Part shown: in pieces, positions 52,755 through 61,813 of the stretch
Position numbering within the stretch: position 1 is the stretch's first letter
How the letters are laid out: every line of letters starts with the position of its first letter
Source of the DNA: Desulfuromonadaceae bacterium
GTDB taxonomy: Bacteria > Desulfobacterota > Desulfuromonadia > Geobacterales > Pseudopelobacteraceae
Length of the DNA stretch: 64,000 nucleotides
Direction: 5' to 3'
NCBI GenBank assembly: GCA_028683435.1
Contig: JAQUIG010000003.1
Span: forward strand, 1 to 64,000
Program-made: the position numbers and the translations under genes
The notes under the pieces: generated by a model
What the model was told of the DNA's origin: nothing
Databases searched by the model: none
What the model saw: only the letters and a program-made list of their open reading frames with translations

Positions 52755-53530
52755 GTACCGTCATGACAAACAAGTATATCACAAAACGTGCTGCTATTTT
52801 CAGCCTGACCGTCCTGCTGCTGGCGGCCGGTGCCGTGGCGTATGCCGCACCGGTTCCGTTTCCGGCGCTTAATATCGGGGTCGGTACCGCTACCAAGCCG
52901 AATGACGTTGCGGTCACGGTGCAGATCTTCCTGCTGCTGACGATCATGTCGCTCGCTCCCGGACTGCTGATCATGACGACTTCTTTCACCCGTATCTCCG
53001 TCGTGCTATCATTTCTCCGCACCGCCATGGGGACCCAGGCGGCACCTTCCAACCAGATTATTCTGGCACTATCGATGTTTCTGACGTTCTTCATCATGAC
53101 GCCGGTATGGCAGCAGATCAACAAGGATGCCTACCAGCCGTGGAAGGCGCAGCAGATCAGCCAGGAGCAGGCGATGGAGCGGGCCGTCAAACCGGTGCGC
53201 TCGTTCATGCTTTCCCAGACCCGGGAAAAAGATCTGGCGCTTTTTGTGAGCCTTTCCAAGCTGCAGCGGCCAAAAAATGCCGCAGATATCCCGACACTTA
53301 CCATCATCCCGGCCTTTATGATTTCGGAACTGCGGACTGCGTTCCAGATCGGGTTTCTGATCTATATTCCCTTTATCGTTGTTGATATGGTCGTGGCATC
53401 GGTGCTGATGTCGATGGGAATGATGATGTTGCCACCGGTCATGATATCGCTCCCGTTTAAAATCCTGCTCTTTGTGCTGGTCGACGGGTGGGGGTTGGTG
53501 ATCGGCTCACTCGTAAAAAGTTTTGAATAG
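52751..53530 (+). CDS. fliP: Flagellar export gate protein FliP
   Basis: A 259-residue gate subunit. The signal sequence runs to about residue 35 (cut after AYA). The family blocks FTRISVVLSFLRTAMGTQ, RPKNAADIPTLTIIPAFMISEL and IPFIVVDMVVASVLMSMGM are all present. ATG overlaps the fliO stop. Confidence 0.97.
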   Translation: MSTVMTNKYITKRAAIFSLTVLLLAAGAVAYAAPVPFPALNIGVGTATKPNDVAVTVQIFLLLTIMSLAPGLLIMTTSFTRISVVLSFLRTAMGTQAAPSNQIILALSMFLTFFIMTPVWQQINKDAYQPWKAQQISQEQAMERAVKPVRSFMLSQTREKDLALFVSLSKLQRPKNAADIPTLTIIPAFMISELRTAFQIGFLIYIPFIVVDMVVASVLMSMGMMMLPPVMISLPFKILLFVLVDGWGLVIGSLVKSFE

Positions 53531-53540
53531 GTAACCTATA

Positions 53541-53810
53541 ATGACTCCTGAATTAGTCGTACAACTTGCCAGGCGCAGTTTTGAAACCACACTGATGCTG
53601 GCTGCGCCACTCCTGATCGCCAGTCTGGTCATCGGCCTTATCATCAGTATCTTTCAGGCTGTCACCTCTATCAACGAGGCGACTCTGGCCTTTGCCCCGA
53701 AAATCGTTGCCGTCATGATTGCCATGATCATTTTTTTCCCGTGGATGATGAGCTACATGAGCGATTTTACCCGTGAGATATATTCTTTCATCGCAACCAT
53801 GAGGCGTTAG
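53541..53810 (+). CDS. fliQ: Flagellar export gate protein FliQ
   Basis: An 89-residue protein with two membrane helices (about 17-38 and 56-75) and the family sequence SLVIGLIISIFQAVTSINE. It is the small subunit of the FliPQR gate. Starts 10 bases after fliP. Confidence 0.96.
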   Translation: MTPELVVQLARRSFETTLMLAAPLLIASLVIGLIISIFQAVTSINEATLAFAPKIVAVMIAMIIFFPWMMSYMSDFTREIYSFIATMRR

Positions 53811-53816
53811 CCTCCC

Positions 53817-54611
53817 ATGTTCCCGCTGCTCCCCTTTCCGTCCCCCCGTGAAGTCATTTTTTTTATGCTGGTGCTAAGTCGTGTCGCGGGCATATTTGCC
53901 GCACTGCCGGTTTTCGGCGGCCACACGGTACCGCTCCGTATAAAGGTGATCATCGTATTCATGATTACCTTGGTCTGTTTCCCGGCACTCTCGGTAGCAA
54001 TCCCTCAAGTGCCGCCGGATGTTTTCAGCCTCGCTCTGCTGGCGTTCAGCGAAGTCATGATCGGCCTGACGCTGGGATTCATAACCCAGGTCATCTTTGC
54101 CGCAGTCGAATTCAGCGGCCAGATCATCGGCATGCAGATGGGGTTGACCATCTCATCAATCATAGACCCCTCCAGAGGCACGCAGGTCCAGATCATGTCG
54201 GTTGTCCAGACACTGTTTGCGACGCTGATGTTTCTGTCGCTCAACATTCATCACCTGTTTCTCCGGGCGATTATGGACAGCTTCCGGGTGATTCCGCTCG
54301 GGGGGTGGCATCTGAGCGGGGAGCTGGTCAATTTTCTCGTCATGCGCACCGCTGATATTTTTATCATCGGTATCCGTCTGGCCGCACCGGTCATGGTGGC
54401 GCTGCTCCTTACCACGGTGGCACTCGGCGTCATGGCCCGGGCCTTTCCGCAGATGAATATCTTCATGATCAGCCTGCCGCTCAATGTTGGACTGGGGTTG
54501 GTAATTCTTGGCATGACCCTGACCATATTCTTCCACGTTCTCGAGGTCTCCTTCAGTAATCTTTCCGCCCACATAGCCACGCTCTTCCGGCTCATGGCAA
54601 AGGGGGGATGA
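53817..54611 (+). CDS. fliR: Flagellar export gate protein FliR
   Basis: A 264-residue gate subunit with about six membrane helices. Typical segments are VLSRVAGIFAALPVFGG, EVMIGLTLGFITQVIFAAVEFSGQ and LNVGLGLVILGMTLTIF. It ends in LMAKGG. Its last bases supply the G-rich ribosome site for flhB, which follows in the same frame after the TGA. Confidence 0.96.
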   Translation: MFPLLPFPSPREVIFFMLVLSRVAGIFAALPVFGGHTVPLRIKVIIVFMITLVCFPALSVAIPQVPPDVFSLALLAFSEVMIGLTLGFITQVIFAAVEFSGQIIGMQMGLTISSIIDPSRGTQVQIMSVVQTLFATLMFLSLNIHHLFLRAIMDSFRVIPLGGWHLSGELVNFLVMRTADIFIIGIRLAAPVMVALLLTTVALGVMARAFPQMNIFMISLPLNVGLGLVILGMTLTIFFHVLEVSFSNLSAHIATLFRLMAKGG

Positions 54612-54614
54612 CCT

Positions 54615-55688
54615 ACGGCTGAAGATTCGGACAAACACTCCAAAACAGAACAGCCAACCGGTAAAAGGCTGGAAAAGTCGCGCGAAGACAGTCCGCCCCC
54701 AATGAGCCAGATGCTGACGTCATCTCTCACTCTGCTCGCCGGTATCGTCAGCCTCTATATCTTCGGCAGCTTCATGATGGACGGCCTCAAACAGAGCACG
54801 GTCAAGATTCTGTCAACGATGGGCAGCTTCGATCTGACCGCAGCAAACCTGTATGTTTTGCTCCTCAAGCTGTTTGGAACAGTTGTACTGCTGCTGGCGC
54901 CCATTATCGTAACAATCATAGCCACCGCCGTTCTTTCCAAGCTGGTTCAGGACAACGGCAGGTTTGAGTTCCAGACATCGCGTCTGGGAGTAAAATTTGA
55001 CAAATTGAATCCGCTGAACGGCTTCAAGCGGCTGTTTAACAAAGATGCCCTGGTTGAGATGCTGAAATCGCTCCTCAAGCTGCTGGTTGTTGCCTGGATC
55101 GCCTACGGAGTGGTGCGGGATGAAATGCAGAATATCACCTTTCTGGCAGAAGCAGATATTCAGACTATTTTCGATTTTGTCGGCCACATCGCTTTCAAGA
55201 TCGTTACCCACACCTGCGGCATCCTGATCGTTCTCGGTCTGTTCGATATGCTCTATGTCAAGTGGCAGCATACCGAAAAGCTCAAAATGACAAAGCAGGA
55301 GGTCAAGGACGAACATAAAGAGTCCGACGGCAACCCTGAGACCAAGGGCAAAATCAAGAGGATGCAGTTTCAGATGGCGCGCCGCCGGATGACCAAAATT
55401 ATCCCGCTGGCCGACGTTGTCATCACCAACCCGACCCATTTTGCCGTCGCGCTCAAATATGACCGGCAGAAGATGGTCGCGCCGGTTGTCCTCGCCAAGG
55501 GGATGGATATCATGGCAGAGGCGATCAAGAAGATCGCCCGTGAACATAGTATCACTCTCGTGGAAAACCGTTTCCTCGCCCGTGAACTATATGACCAGGT
55601 AAAGGAAAACGAACCGATACCGGAAGCGCTCTACGCGGCCGTTGCCGAGGTGTTGGCGTATGTCTACAAGTTGAAGGGTAAGGTTTAG
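54615..55688 (+). CDS. flhB: Flagellar export switch protein FlhB with apparent ACG start
   Basis: FlhB is the substrate-specificity switch of the export gate. The chain has the conserved N-terminal segment KTEQPTGKRLEKSRE, about four membrane helices (30-210), and the C-domain with autocleavage motif NPTH (about 271-274) and PIPEALYAAVAEVLAYVYKL. No ATG, GTG or TTG stands before the N-terminal segment in this frame; the first ATG (54702) would remove it. The codon before Ala-Glu-Asp-Ser-Asp is ACG (54615), seven bases after AGGGGGG, an ideal ribosome site. With ACG the protein is 357 residues, the normal length. A one-base sequencing error is the other explanation. Confidence 0.85.
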   Translation, partial: TAEDSDKHSKTEQPTGKRLEKSREDSPPPMSQMLTSSLTLLAGIVSLYIFGSFMMDGLKQSTVKILSTMGSFDLTAANLYVLLLKLFGTVVLLLAPIIVTIIATAVLSKLVQDNGRFEFQTSRLGVKFDKLNPLNGFKRLFNKDALVEMLKSLLKLLVVAWIAYGVVRDEMQNITFLAEADIQTIFDFVGHIAFKIVTHTCGILIVLGLFDMLYVKWQHTEKLKMTKQEVKDEHKESDGNPETKGKIKRMQFQMARRRMTKIIPLADVVITNPTHFAVALKYDRQKMVAPVVLAKGMDIMAEAIKKIAREHSITLVENRFLARELYDQVKENEPIPEALYAAVAEVLAYVYKLKGKV

Positions 55689-55730
55689 GAGCTGTTATCT
55701 ATTGGCGGTGATTCGAACAAGGGACATGAA

Positions 55731-56876
55731 ATGAAACAGATTATAGCAACTATTTTGTCAGCGGCTCTGTTTTTAAGCATCGGCGCCTGTGGAAAGAGTG
55801 ATTCAAAAAAAGAGGTTTCCAAACCCCCGGTGGCCGTAGAGGTGCGGGCAGCTTCGTCCAACAGCATATCGGATGGTATCGAGGTGACCGGCGGCCTGGA
55901 ACCAAAGTTCTCGGTGGATGTGAAAACCCAGATTCCGGGGCTGGTCAGGCAGGTCATGGTGTCCGAGTGGGTGCATGTCAAGAAGGGCCAGCCGCTGGTT
56001 CTTATCAATGTTCCAGAAGCCGAGGCCCAGGTCAAGCGAGCCGAGGCAGGGGTTGCCTCTGCCAGAGCGAATCTTGCTGAGGCCCGGGTGGCGGAGGGCC
56101 GTGCTGAACGGGAACGGGTCCGTTCCCTCAAGCTGAAAGAGTCCGGTCTGGCGACACAGCAGGCGGTTGATGACGCCCGGAGTGAAACAGAGGCAGCCAA
56201 AGCGCGGGTTGCCGCCGCTGCCGCCCAAATCCGTGTTGCCGAAGAAGATCTGCGTCAAGGGATAGCCCGCCGGGCAAAAGGGAGCGTCGTCGCACCTATC
56301 GATGGGATCGTCGCGTCGCGGGATGTCAATGTTGGTGATCTGGCCAGTGATGCCGCTGCTGCTAAACCGATTTTTCGCATCGTGGATAATCGCCTGCTCA
56401 ATTTGACCGTGACCGTCCCGTCGGTCGATTCCGGGCGGGTCAAGGTCGGCCAGTCGTTGGAGTTTACTGTCGATTCTCAGCCTGGCCGTACGTTTACCGG
56501 TAAAGTAATGTATATCAACCCCGAGCTTTCTTCGACAGACCGTTCATTGAAGGTTATCGCTGAAGTGAGTAACACTCCCGGAGACCTCAAAGGGGGGATG
56601 TTTGCCAAAGGGCGCATCATTACCGGGGTCCGTGCAGAGGTGCTGCAGGTGCCGCGCAGCGCGGTTGGCTCTTTCGACACGCAGGCGAAACGTGGCAGTT
56701 TATTCATCGTCAAAAACGGTGTCGTCCGCAAGCGGGAGATACTGAGCGGCGTCGTAAATGGCGACATGGTCGAGGTTGTTTCGGGGATTAAACCGGGAGA
56801 ACAGTATGTGGTCCGGGGCGGGTTCAACTTGAAAGATGGCGATAAGGTCGCTGTAGCAGCAACAAAAGAACCTTAA
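55731..56876 (+). CDS. RND efflux membrane-fusion lipoprotein
   Basis: A 381-residue periplasmic adaptor. The signal ends in a lipobox (SIGAC, Cys20). A biotinyl-lipoyl-like domain (SVDVKTQIPGLVRQVMVSEWVHVKKGQPLV, in two halves around a coiled coil at about 100-185), beta-barrel domain (about 215-300) and membrane-proximal domain complete the HlyD/AcrA pattern. It couples the pump encoded next to a TolC-like channel. Substrate is not shown by the sequence. Confidence 0.93.
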   Translation: MKQIIATILSAALFLSIGACGKSDSKKEVSKPPVAVEVRAASSNSISDGIEVTGGLEPKFSVDVKTQIPGLVRQVMVSEWVHVKKGQPLVLINVPEAEAQVKRAEAGVASARANLAEARVAEGRAERERVRSLKLKESGLATQQAVDDARSETEAAKARVAAAAAQIRVAEEDLRQGIARRAKGSVVAPIDGIVASRDVNVGDLASDAAAAKPIFRIVDNRLLNLTVTVPSVDSGRVKVGQSLEFTVDSQPGRTFTGKVMYINPELSSTDRSLKVIAEVSNTPGDLKGGMFAKGRIITGVRAEVLQVPRSAVGSFDTQAKRGSLFIVKNGVVRKREILSGVVNGDMVEVVSGIKPGEQYVVRGGFNLKDGDKVAVAATKEP

Positions 56877-56904
56877 CCCAGATAAACTGGATAAGTGCGT
56901 TAAC

Positions 56905-56943
56905 GAAATTATTTCCTTGCCAAAAAACGCAAGAAATAATTTC
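56905..56943. other. Long A+T-rich hairpin between adaptor and pump genes
   Basis: GAAATTATTTCCTTGC (56905-56920) is matched by GCAAGAAATAATTTC (56929-56943): 15 pairs with one bulged C around loop CAAAAAAC. It ends 20 bases before the pump ATG. There is no T-run, so it may be a processing or attenuation site that sets the adaptor:pump ratio. Confidence 0.65.
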
Positions 56944-56963
56944 TAACTTACTAAGGAAACGGC

Positions 56964-59900
56964 ATGATCCTCTCCAATACCTCCATCAAGCGCCCGATCT
57001 TTGCCACGGTCATGATTCTGGCCCTGGTTGTACTCGGCATTTTTTCCTATCGCCGCCTGTCGGTAGAGATGTTTCCCAACGTAGAGTTTCCGGTTGTCTC
57101 GGTTGTCACGGTTTTTGCCGGCGCTTCGCCGGAAACGATCGAGCGGGAGGTTTCCAAGCGTATTGAGGAAACGGTTAATCAGATCGCCGGAGTGAAGCAT
57201 GTCTTTTCAACCTCGCGAGAGGGGGTCTCGACGGTTGTGATTGAGTTCCGTCTTGAGGAGAAGGTCAACGATGCGGCTCAGGAGGTGCGGGCCAAAATTG
57301 CCTCCATACGTGGGACGCTCCCTGAAGCCATCGAAGAACCGATCATCCAGAAACTGGACTTTAATGCCGCGCCGATTGCGGCGCTGGCGATCGAGTCCGC
57401 GACGATGTCGCCCCGTGAACTGACAACGCTGGTGGAGAAGAAGGTTAAAAAGCGCTTCGAGAGTGTCGCCGGAGTTGGCAAGGTGGATATGGTCGGCGGT
57501 CAGAAGCGCGAGGTCAATATCAATCTCGATCCGGCCAGAATGGATGCGCTCAAGCTGGGAGTCAACGACATTGTTACCGGCATCCGTTCCGAGAACACCA
57601 ACACTCCGCTTGGGCGCATAACGCGCGGTTCGGCAGAATATCCGCTGCGAATTGAAGGTAAGCCGGAGCGGGCCGATCAGTACCGCCGGATGACCGTGGC
57701 CCGGAGGGACGGCCGTCCGATCACGCTGGGCGAGGTGGCGGATATACGTGACGGCATTGAAGAAAAACGCAGATTGGCGCTGGTCAACGGCAAGCCTGCC
57801 ATCGGCCTGGATATATACAAGCAGTCAGGCGGCAATCAGGTCGAGCTGGTTGATACGGTCAAAAAGGTCATGGTCAAGGTGCAGAAAGAGCTGCCGTCCG
57901 GAGTGACTCTTTCTCTGGTCCGCGACGGCTCGATCATGACCCGCGAGTCGCTGGCCGACGTCAAGGAAACCCTGCTGATCGGCGGCATACTGACGGTGCT
58001 GATAGTTTTCTGCTTTATCAACTCCTGGCGCTCGACGGTGATTACCGGTGTGACCCTGCCGATTTCGGTGGTCTCCACGTTCATCATCATGAATGCGCTC
58101 GGCATGACGCTGAACGTCATGACCCTGATGGCTCTTTCTCTCGCCATCGGCCTGCTGATTGACGATGCCATCGTCGTGCGGGAGAATATCGTCCGCCATC
58201 TGGAGATGGGCAAAGACCATATGGAGGCGGCTCGCTTCGGCACGTCAGAGATCGGCCTGGCGGTCTTCTCCACCTCCATGTCGATCGTTGCGGTGTTTAT
58301 ACCGGTGGCTTTCATGAAGGGGATCGTCGGACGCTTTTTCTACCAGTTCGGCATCAGTGTCGCCTTCGCCGTGCTTGTCTCACTGTTCGTTTCGTTCACC
58401 CTCGATCCGATGCTTTCCTCCCGCTGGCATGACCCCTCGATTCACCTGCAGGGGAAGCGGAAGGGGATTGCCAGCTATCTGGAAAAATTCAATTCCTGGT
58501 TTGACAGGAGTGCCGACAGATACCGCGGTGCCATCGCCTGGGCTCTGGATCACCGCACAAGTGTCATGGCACTTGCCTTTGCCGCTTTTGCCGCCGGGCT
58601 GTTGATTTTCAGCACCCTGGAGTCATCTTTCATGTCCCCGTCTGACAAGGGTGAGTTTCAAATCGCTTTCAAAACCGCGCCGGACGCCTCAATAGTTGAA
58701 ACCGAGAATCGAATGAATGCGGTCATCGCGGCTGTTAAAGTTGCCCCGGAGGTTGACCATACCTATGCCACGATCGGCGCCGGAGACAGCGGCACTGTGC
58801 GGGACGGCCTGCTGTATGTGAAGCTCAAGGAGCGAAAATCGAGGGACAAGAATCAGTTTCTACTGCAGCGGGAAGTACGGGAGCGCTTGCAGAAGGTGGC
58901 TGGAATTACCTTTTCCATCGAAGAGGTCGGGCAGATCGGCGGGGCGCAAAAATCGCTCAACGTCAACCTCAAGGGTGATGATCTGATGATTCTTAAAGGA
59001 CTTGGAGCGCGCCTGAAAGAGGAGCTCTACAAAGTGCCGGGCATCGTCGACCTTTCAATGACCCTGGAGAATGATATCCCAGAATACCGCATGCGGGTTG
59101 ACCGTGATAAAGCCCTGTCGGCCGGTGTTACAACGGGTGATATCGTCGCTGCAATCAGCCGCCTGGTCGGTGGGGAGGCTATTTCGACCTTTGAGGATGA
59201 AGATGGCGATGCGGTTAATCTCCGCGTGCGCCTTCCGGCAAATCTACGGGAGAATGCTGCTCAGGTCCTGGACCTGAACGTATCAGTGCCTGACGGGGGT
59301 GGCGGCGTCAAGCTGATACCGCTCTCCAGCCTGACCAGCACGGTGGTGGCCGCCTCGCCGACCGAAATAAACCGGCGCGATCTTGCCCGGCAGGTAACCG
59401 TCAGTGCCAACCTTGACCGGTTGCCGGTCGGTACTGCGGCCACGTATGTGGAGGAGGCTTCCAAAAAGATCAACATGCCCCCCGGTTACTCGGTCAACCT
59501 CTCCGGTGAGGCCGAAGATATGGCAGAATCGTTCGGTTACATGGGGGAGTCGCTGCTGCTGGCGGTGCTGCTGGTTTACCTTATTCTGGCCGCCCAGTTT
59601 GAATCGTTCTTCGAGCCGCTTGCCATCATGCTTTCCCTGCCGCTCTCGATCGTCGGTATGGCCGGCATGCTCAAGCTGACTGGTGACACGGTCAATATCA
59701 TGTCGCTGATCGGCCTGATCATGCTGATGGGGCTGGTAACCAAGAATGCAATTCTGCTCGTCGATTATGCCAAGGTTCTCCAGCTCAGGGACGGCATGGG
59801 ACGCCGTGAAGCGGTTATTCTGGCCGGTCGCACACGGCTGCGGCCGATCATGATGACGACACTGGCGATGGTTTTTGGCATGATGCCGCTTTTCCTTGGT

Positions 59901-60062
59901 CTCGGCGCCGGAGCCGAAGGGCGCGCTCCGATGGCTAGAGCCGTGGTTGGCGGCCTGTTGACTTCAACCCTGCTGACACTGTTGGTGGTGCCGGTTATGT
60001 ACACGCTGATGGACGATCTGGGGAGTTGGCTGAAACGGCGATGGAAAGGGCATAATGCCTGA
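56964..60062 (+). CDS. RND-family efflux pump (AcrB/HAE1 type)
   Basis: A 1032-residue inner-membrane proton-driven pump: helix 1 at about 12-30, periplasmic porter domain 1, helices 2-6 (about 330-530), porter domain 2, helices 7-12 (about 850-1025). Helix 4 carries the proton-relay Asp pair in LAIGLLIDDAIVVRENI, and helix 10 the lysine in MGLVTKNAILLVDYAK. The type is multidrug/solvent (HAE-1-like), not a CusA metal pump, as the CusA methionine triad is not obvious. Stop overlaps the next gene by eight bases. Confidence 0.95.
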   Translation: MILSNTSIKRPIFATVMILALVVLGIFSYRRLSVEMFPNVEFPVVSVVTVFAGASPETIEREVSKRIEETVNQIAGVKHVFSTSREGVSTVVIEFRLEEKVNDAAQEVRAKIASIRGTLPEAIEEPIIQKLDFNAAPIAALAIESATMSPRELTTLVEKKVKKRFESVAGVGKVDMVGGQKREVNINLDPARMDALKLGVNDIVTGIRSENTNTPLGRITRGSAEYPLRIEGKPERADQYRRMTVARRDGRPITLGEVADIRDGIEEKRRLALVNGKPAIGLDIYKQSGGNQVELVDTVKKVMVKVQKELPSGVTLSLVRDGSIMTRESLADVKETLLIGGILTVLIVFCFINSWRSTVITGVTLPISVVSTFIIMNALGMTLNVMTLMALSLAIGLLIDDAIVVRENIVRHLEMGKDHMEAARFGTSEIGLAVFSTSMSIVAVFIPVAFMKGIVGRFFYQFGISVAFAVLVSLFVSFTLDPMLSSRWHDPSIHLQGKRKGIASYLEKFNSWFDRSADRYRGAIAWALDHRTSVMALAFAAFAAGLLIFSTLESSFMSPSDKGEFQIAFKTAPDASIVETENRMNAVIAAVKVAPEVDHTYATIGAGDSGTVRDGLLYVKLKERKSRDKNQFLLQREVRERLQKVAGITFSIEEVGQIGGAQKSLNVNLKGDDLMILKGLGARLKEELYKVPGIVDLSMTLENDIPEYRMRVDRDKALSAGVTTGDIVAAISRLVGGEAISTFEDEDGDAVNLRVRLPANLRENAAQVLDLNVSVPDGGGGVKLIPLSSLTSTVVAASPTEINRRDLARQVTVSANLDRLPVGTAATYVEEASKKINMPPGYSVNLSGEAEDMAESFGYMGESLLLAVLLVYLILAAQFESFFEPLAIMLSLPLSIVGMAGMLKLTGDTVNIMSLIGLIMLMGLVTKNAILLVDYAKVLQLRDGMGRREAVILAGRTRLRPIMMTTLAMVFGMMPLFLGLGAGAEGRAPMARAVVGGLLTSTLLTLLVVPVMYTLMDDLGSWLKRRWKGHNA

Positions 60063-61797
60063 ATTCCCGAAGATCCTCTTCGATTCATTCGGTAGTGGCA
60101 GATTCGCGTCTTCATGGCGTTTCGACGGCTATGTTAAAACTGTTGTCGCCTCCCACCCCGGTGAGGTGGTTGATGTCCTGAATCAGGTAGAACAGGCTGC
60201 TGCTGGCGGCCTTTATGCGGCTGGTTTTGTCGCCTACGAAGCCGCCGCCGCGCTCAATCCGGATCTCCCCTCCGTTCCGCCGGCTGAAGGTCTGCCTCTT
60301 GCCTGGTTTGCCCTCTTTCGGGAGCGGCAGAGTGCCGATGCAGCTGCGGGGCTGACTGCTGCTTCTGTCGACGTCCCACTCGAGCCTGCTAAAAGTATTG
60401 AAGAGTACAGCGGTAACGTTGGTCGTATCCACGATTACATTTCTGCTGGCGATTGCTATCAGGTCAATCTCACCTTTCCGTTGCAGGGGGCTTTCAACGG
60501 GAATTTACAAGAGCTGTATCGGCAGATCGGTACTGCACAGCGGGCACCGTTTTGTGCGTGCCTCGACACCGGCCGTTTCACGATTCTCTCCGCTTCGCCG
60601 GAGCTGTTCTTTTCGCTGAAGGATGGCAAAATTACCACCCGGCCGATGAAGGGGACCATCCGTCGCGGTCGCTGGTCTGACGAGGACTTCGCCGCTATCG
60701 AACAGTTGCGGGAGAGCCGTAAGGAGAAGGCTGAGAACCTGATGATCGTAGACCTGCTGCGCAATGATCTCGGCATCGTGGCGGAGGTCGGTTCCGTAAC
60801 GGTAGAATCTCTGTTCGCGGTGGAAACGTATCCAACCGTCCACCAGATGACCTCTACTGTTTCTGCCCGGCTGCGCGCCGGTACAGGTTTAACGGATACT
60901 TTCCGGGCACTGTTTCCGTGCGGTTCGGTGACCGGAGCACCAAAACGCCGCAGTATGGAAATAATATCCGAGATTGAAAACGCTCCGCGCGGGATCTACT
61001 GTGGAGCGATCGGCTGCGTCGCCCCCGGCGGGGAGGCGCTTTTTTCAGTCGCTATCCGCACCATGCTCTTTGATGCCGACAAAAGAACTCTGGAGATGGG
61101 GGTCGGAAGCGCCGTCACCTGGGATTCGGAAGCTTCGTCAGAATATGCCGAATGCTTGAGTAAAGGAGCCTTCGTTAATCATCAGGCACCGGATTATCAG
61201 CTGATTGAATCGTTACGGCTGGAAAATGGCTCCTACACACTGCTGGATAGGCATGTCGCTCGACTGGCAGCCTCGGCGGCATATTTCGGCTTCACCTGTA
61301 GCCAGAAAAATATTCGTCAGGCGCTTTTAAACCATGTTGCTCAAACCCACGGGCTTTGCAAGGTTCGCCTTACTCTGGCGGCTGATGGCAGTATTGATAT
61401 AACTTCAGAACCGCTGTTGGAGAATAGCGGCACGTTACGTGTCGCTGTCAGCCACATTACCGTTGATTCTCATGATAGCATGCGCTATCACAAAACGACC
61501 TGCCGCGATCTACTCGACAGAGCCAGATCAAGCCGTTCTGACTGCGATGAGGTGCTGCTGCTCAATGAACATGACCAGCTGGCCGAGGGGAGCTATCACA
61601 CTCTGGTTGTGAAGCTGGGCGGCCGCCTGCTGACGCCGCCTCTCGCCTGCGGCCTGCTTCCAGGGACACTGCGGGGCGAATTGCTGGAGCTGGGAAAAAT
61701 TACCGAGCAGATCCTTTATCCTGATGACCTTGAACGGGCTGGCGGGTTGTGGCTGATAAATTCGGTGCGCGGTTGGCGACGCTTTGTAGTGGTCTGA
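60055..61797 (+). CDS. pabBC: Fused aminodeoxychorismate synthase I / lyase PabBC
   Basis: A 580-residue bifunctional enzyme of p-aminobenzoate (folate) synthesis. The N-terminal chorismate-binding domain (about 100-375) has DCYQVNLTFPL, RPMKGTIRRG with the PabB-type lysine, LRNDLGIVAEVGSV and PCGSVTGAPKRRSMEII. The C-terminal 200 residues are class-IV aminotransferase/lyase-like, with the PLP lysine in RYHKTTCRDLL and NEHDQLAEGSYHTL. It lies inside an efflux operon, overlapping the pump gene and 16 bases ahead of the TolC-like gene. Confidence 0.92.
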   Translation: MPEFPKILFDSFGSGRFASSWRFDGYVKTVVASHPGEVVDVLNQVEQAAAGGLYAAGFVAYEAAAALNPDLPSVPPAEGLPLAWFALFRERQSADAAAGLTAASVDVPLEPAKSIEEYSGNVGRIHDYISAGDCYQVNLTFPLQGAFNGNLQELYRQIGTAQRAPFCACLDTGRFTILSASPELFFSLKDGKITTRPMKGTIRRGRWSDEDFAAIEQLRESRKEKAENLMIVDLLRNDLGIVAEVGSVTVESLFAVETYPTVHQMTSTVSARLRAGTGLTDTFRALFPCGSVTGAPKRRSMEIISEIENAPRGIYCGAIGCVAPGGEALFSVAIRTMLFDADKRTLEMGVGSAVTWDSEASSEYAECLSKGAFVNHQAPDYQLIESLRLENGSYTLLDRHVARLAASAAYFGFTCSQKNIRQALLNHVAQTHGLCKVRLTLAADGSIDITSEPLLENSGTLRVAVSHITVDSHDSMRYHKTTCRDLLDRARSSRSDCDEVLLLNEHDQLAEGSYHTLVVKLGGRLLTPPLACGLLPGTLRGELLELGKITEQILYPDDLERAGGLWLINSVRGWRRFVVV

Positions 61798-61813
61798 GAG
61801 GAGAAGTCTGATA

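Noticed and set aside
54608-54622. ATG at 54608 as the flhB start
   Set aside because: It reads Met-Thr-Tyr-Gly-stop, is out of frame with flhB and lies directly against the ribosome site.
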